Shown here: positions 62,964-64,000 of the stretch, one piece after another
Layout of the letters: every line of letters starts with the position of its first letter
Position numbering within the stretch: position 1 is the first letter of the stretch
NCBI GenBank assembly: GCA_003223325.1
Contig: QHYS01000057.1
Location: 1-64,000, forward strand
Source of the DNA: Acidobacteriota bacterium
GTDB lineage: Bacteria; Acidobacteriota; Terriglobia; Acidiferrales; UBA7541
Direction: 5' to 3'
Length of the DNA: 64,000 bases
Program-made: the position numbers and the translations under genes
The notes under the pieces: model-generated
Seen by the model: the letters and a program-made list of their open reading frames with translations, nothing else
What the model was told of the DNA's origin: nothing
Databases searched by the model: none

Positions 62964-64000
62964 ATGGCTATGCATGATGCTGAATCGGCAACCCGCGGCG
63001 CGAATTCCCGCAAAAAGCCCTTCTATCGAACTCTCTGGGGCCAGGTGCTCATCGGCGTAGCGATCGGCATCATTCTGGGCTGGAAGTGGCCGCACACGGC
63101 CATCGCCATGAAGCCGCTCGGGGACGCCTTTATCCGCGTCATCTCCATGATCATCACGCTGGTCATCTTTTGCACCATCGTGACCGGCATTGCTGGCATG
63201 GGAGACCTGAAAAAGGTGGGGCGCATCGGCGGCAAGGCCCTGCTCTATTTCGAAGTCGTCTCCACGATTGCGCTGCTGATCGGCCTGGTGGTGGGCAACC
63301 TGGTTCAGACGGGCGCGGGTTTCAACGCCGATCCCGCCAAACTCAATGCCGCCGCAGTGGCCAGTTACGCGGGCGCGGCGAAAACGGCAACCGTCACGGA
63401 CTTTCTCATGCACATTATCCCTACGACTGTGGTGGATGCTTTTGCCCGCGGAGACATCCTGGAAGTGGTTTTCGTTTCCGTCCTGTTTGGCTTGGCCATG
63501 TCAGTGATGGGCAAGCGCGTCAAGCCCCTGGTGGACACCATCGAGGGATTGACGCAGGCTGTCTTCGGCGTGGTGAATCTGGTAATGAAGGCTGCTCCGA
63601 TTGGCGCTTTTGGCGCCATGGCCTTCACCATAGGCCAGTACGGCCTTCGATCGGTGATTCCGCTGGCGAAGCTCATCAGCGCGGTTTGGATCACGTCGAT
63701 CCTCTTTGTGCTTGTGGTGCTGGGAGCGATTTGCTGGGCCTCCGGTTTCGGAATCATCAGATTCCTTTCTTATATCAAGGAAGAGATCGTCCTGTGCCTC
63801 ACCTTGAGCTCTTCCGAGCCGGCGCTGCCTACATTGATGGAAAAGATGGAGAGCCTCGGCTGCTCGAAGGCTCTGGTCGGCCTGGTCGTGCCCACCGGCT
63901 ACACTTTCAATACAGATGGCAGCAGCATCTACATGACCCTGGCCGCCCTTTTTGTGGCCCAGGCCACCAATATTCATCTCACCGTCGGACAGCAATTAAC
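62964..64000 (+). CDS. dicarboxylate/amino acid:cation symporter (DctA/GltP-like), 3' truncated by window edge
   Basis: ATG with GGGAGG upstream; [97 protein letters not shown]. Absent from the ORF track because it has no stop in the window. Confidence 0.96.
   Translation, partial: MAMHDAESATRGANSRKKPFYRTLWGQVLIGVAIGIILGWKWPHTAIAMKPLGDAFIRVISMIITLVIFCTIVTGIAGMGDLKKVGRIGGKALLYFEVVSTIALLIGLVVGNLVQTGAGFNADPAKLNAAAVASYAGAAKTATVTDFLMHIIPTTVVDAFARGDILEVVFVSVLFGLAMSVMGKRVKPLVDTIEGLTQAVFGVVNLVMKAAPIGAFGAMAFTIGQYGLRSVIPLAKLISAVWITSILFVLVVLGAICWASGFGIIRFLSYIKEEIVLCLTLSSSEPALPTLMEKMESLGCSKALVGLVVPTGYTFNTDGSSIYMTLAALFVAQATNIHLTVGQQL

Noticed and set aside
62958-63995. Minus-strand ORFs at the right end
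   Set aside because: Shadows of the DctA-like gene on the plus strand, which the ORF track omits because it runs off the window.

Overview
64 kb window of gene-dense, GC-rich bacterial chromosome. Gene content (VWFA-related secreted protein, DUF6152-type proteins, OPT transporter, SUF operon with a linked Rrf2 regulator) looks acidobacterial; this is inference only, as there is no rRNA. Gene order: partial zwf; decayed sugar-porter MFS gene; sodC; pntAA-pntAB-pntB; degenerate GGDEF-like protein; a complete SUF operon (Rrf2-sufB-C-D-S-U-sufT) with a near-perfect 25-nt Rrf2-type palindrome over its promoter; htrA/degQ; serA; yqeY-like; ABC ATPase; OPT transporter; DUF6152 + partner gene (copy 1); O-methyltransferase with a C-terminal frameshift; pal; PQQ dehydrogenase; rhomboid; orphan Imm53-like gene; pyk; M20 peptidase; VWFA protein; hydroxyacid dehydrogenase; gpmI; cytochrome c'-like; CPXCG protein; typA; msrQ/msrP; ATP-dependent DNA ligase + frameshifted lhr; DUF72; GT87; NHL protein; frameshifted YVTN beta-propeller; tRNA-Glu; TlpA; DUF6152 + partner (copy 2); broken APC permease; bshA; large PIG-L protein; partial dctA-like gene at the right edge. 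No CRISPR array, integrase, IS element or phage module was recognised. The main non-gene signals are (i) a dispersed intergenic repeat superfamily (GTCATyCCGAGs...GGAATCTCTC) with embedded hairpins whose stems differ between copies by compensatory changes, (ii) the Rrf2 operator, and (iii) a duplicated secreted two-gene module whose DUF6152 member has a predicted mature N-terminal His-His. Five genes carry frameshifts or internal deletions, so either real gene decay or assembly error must be resolved.
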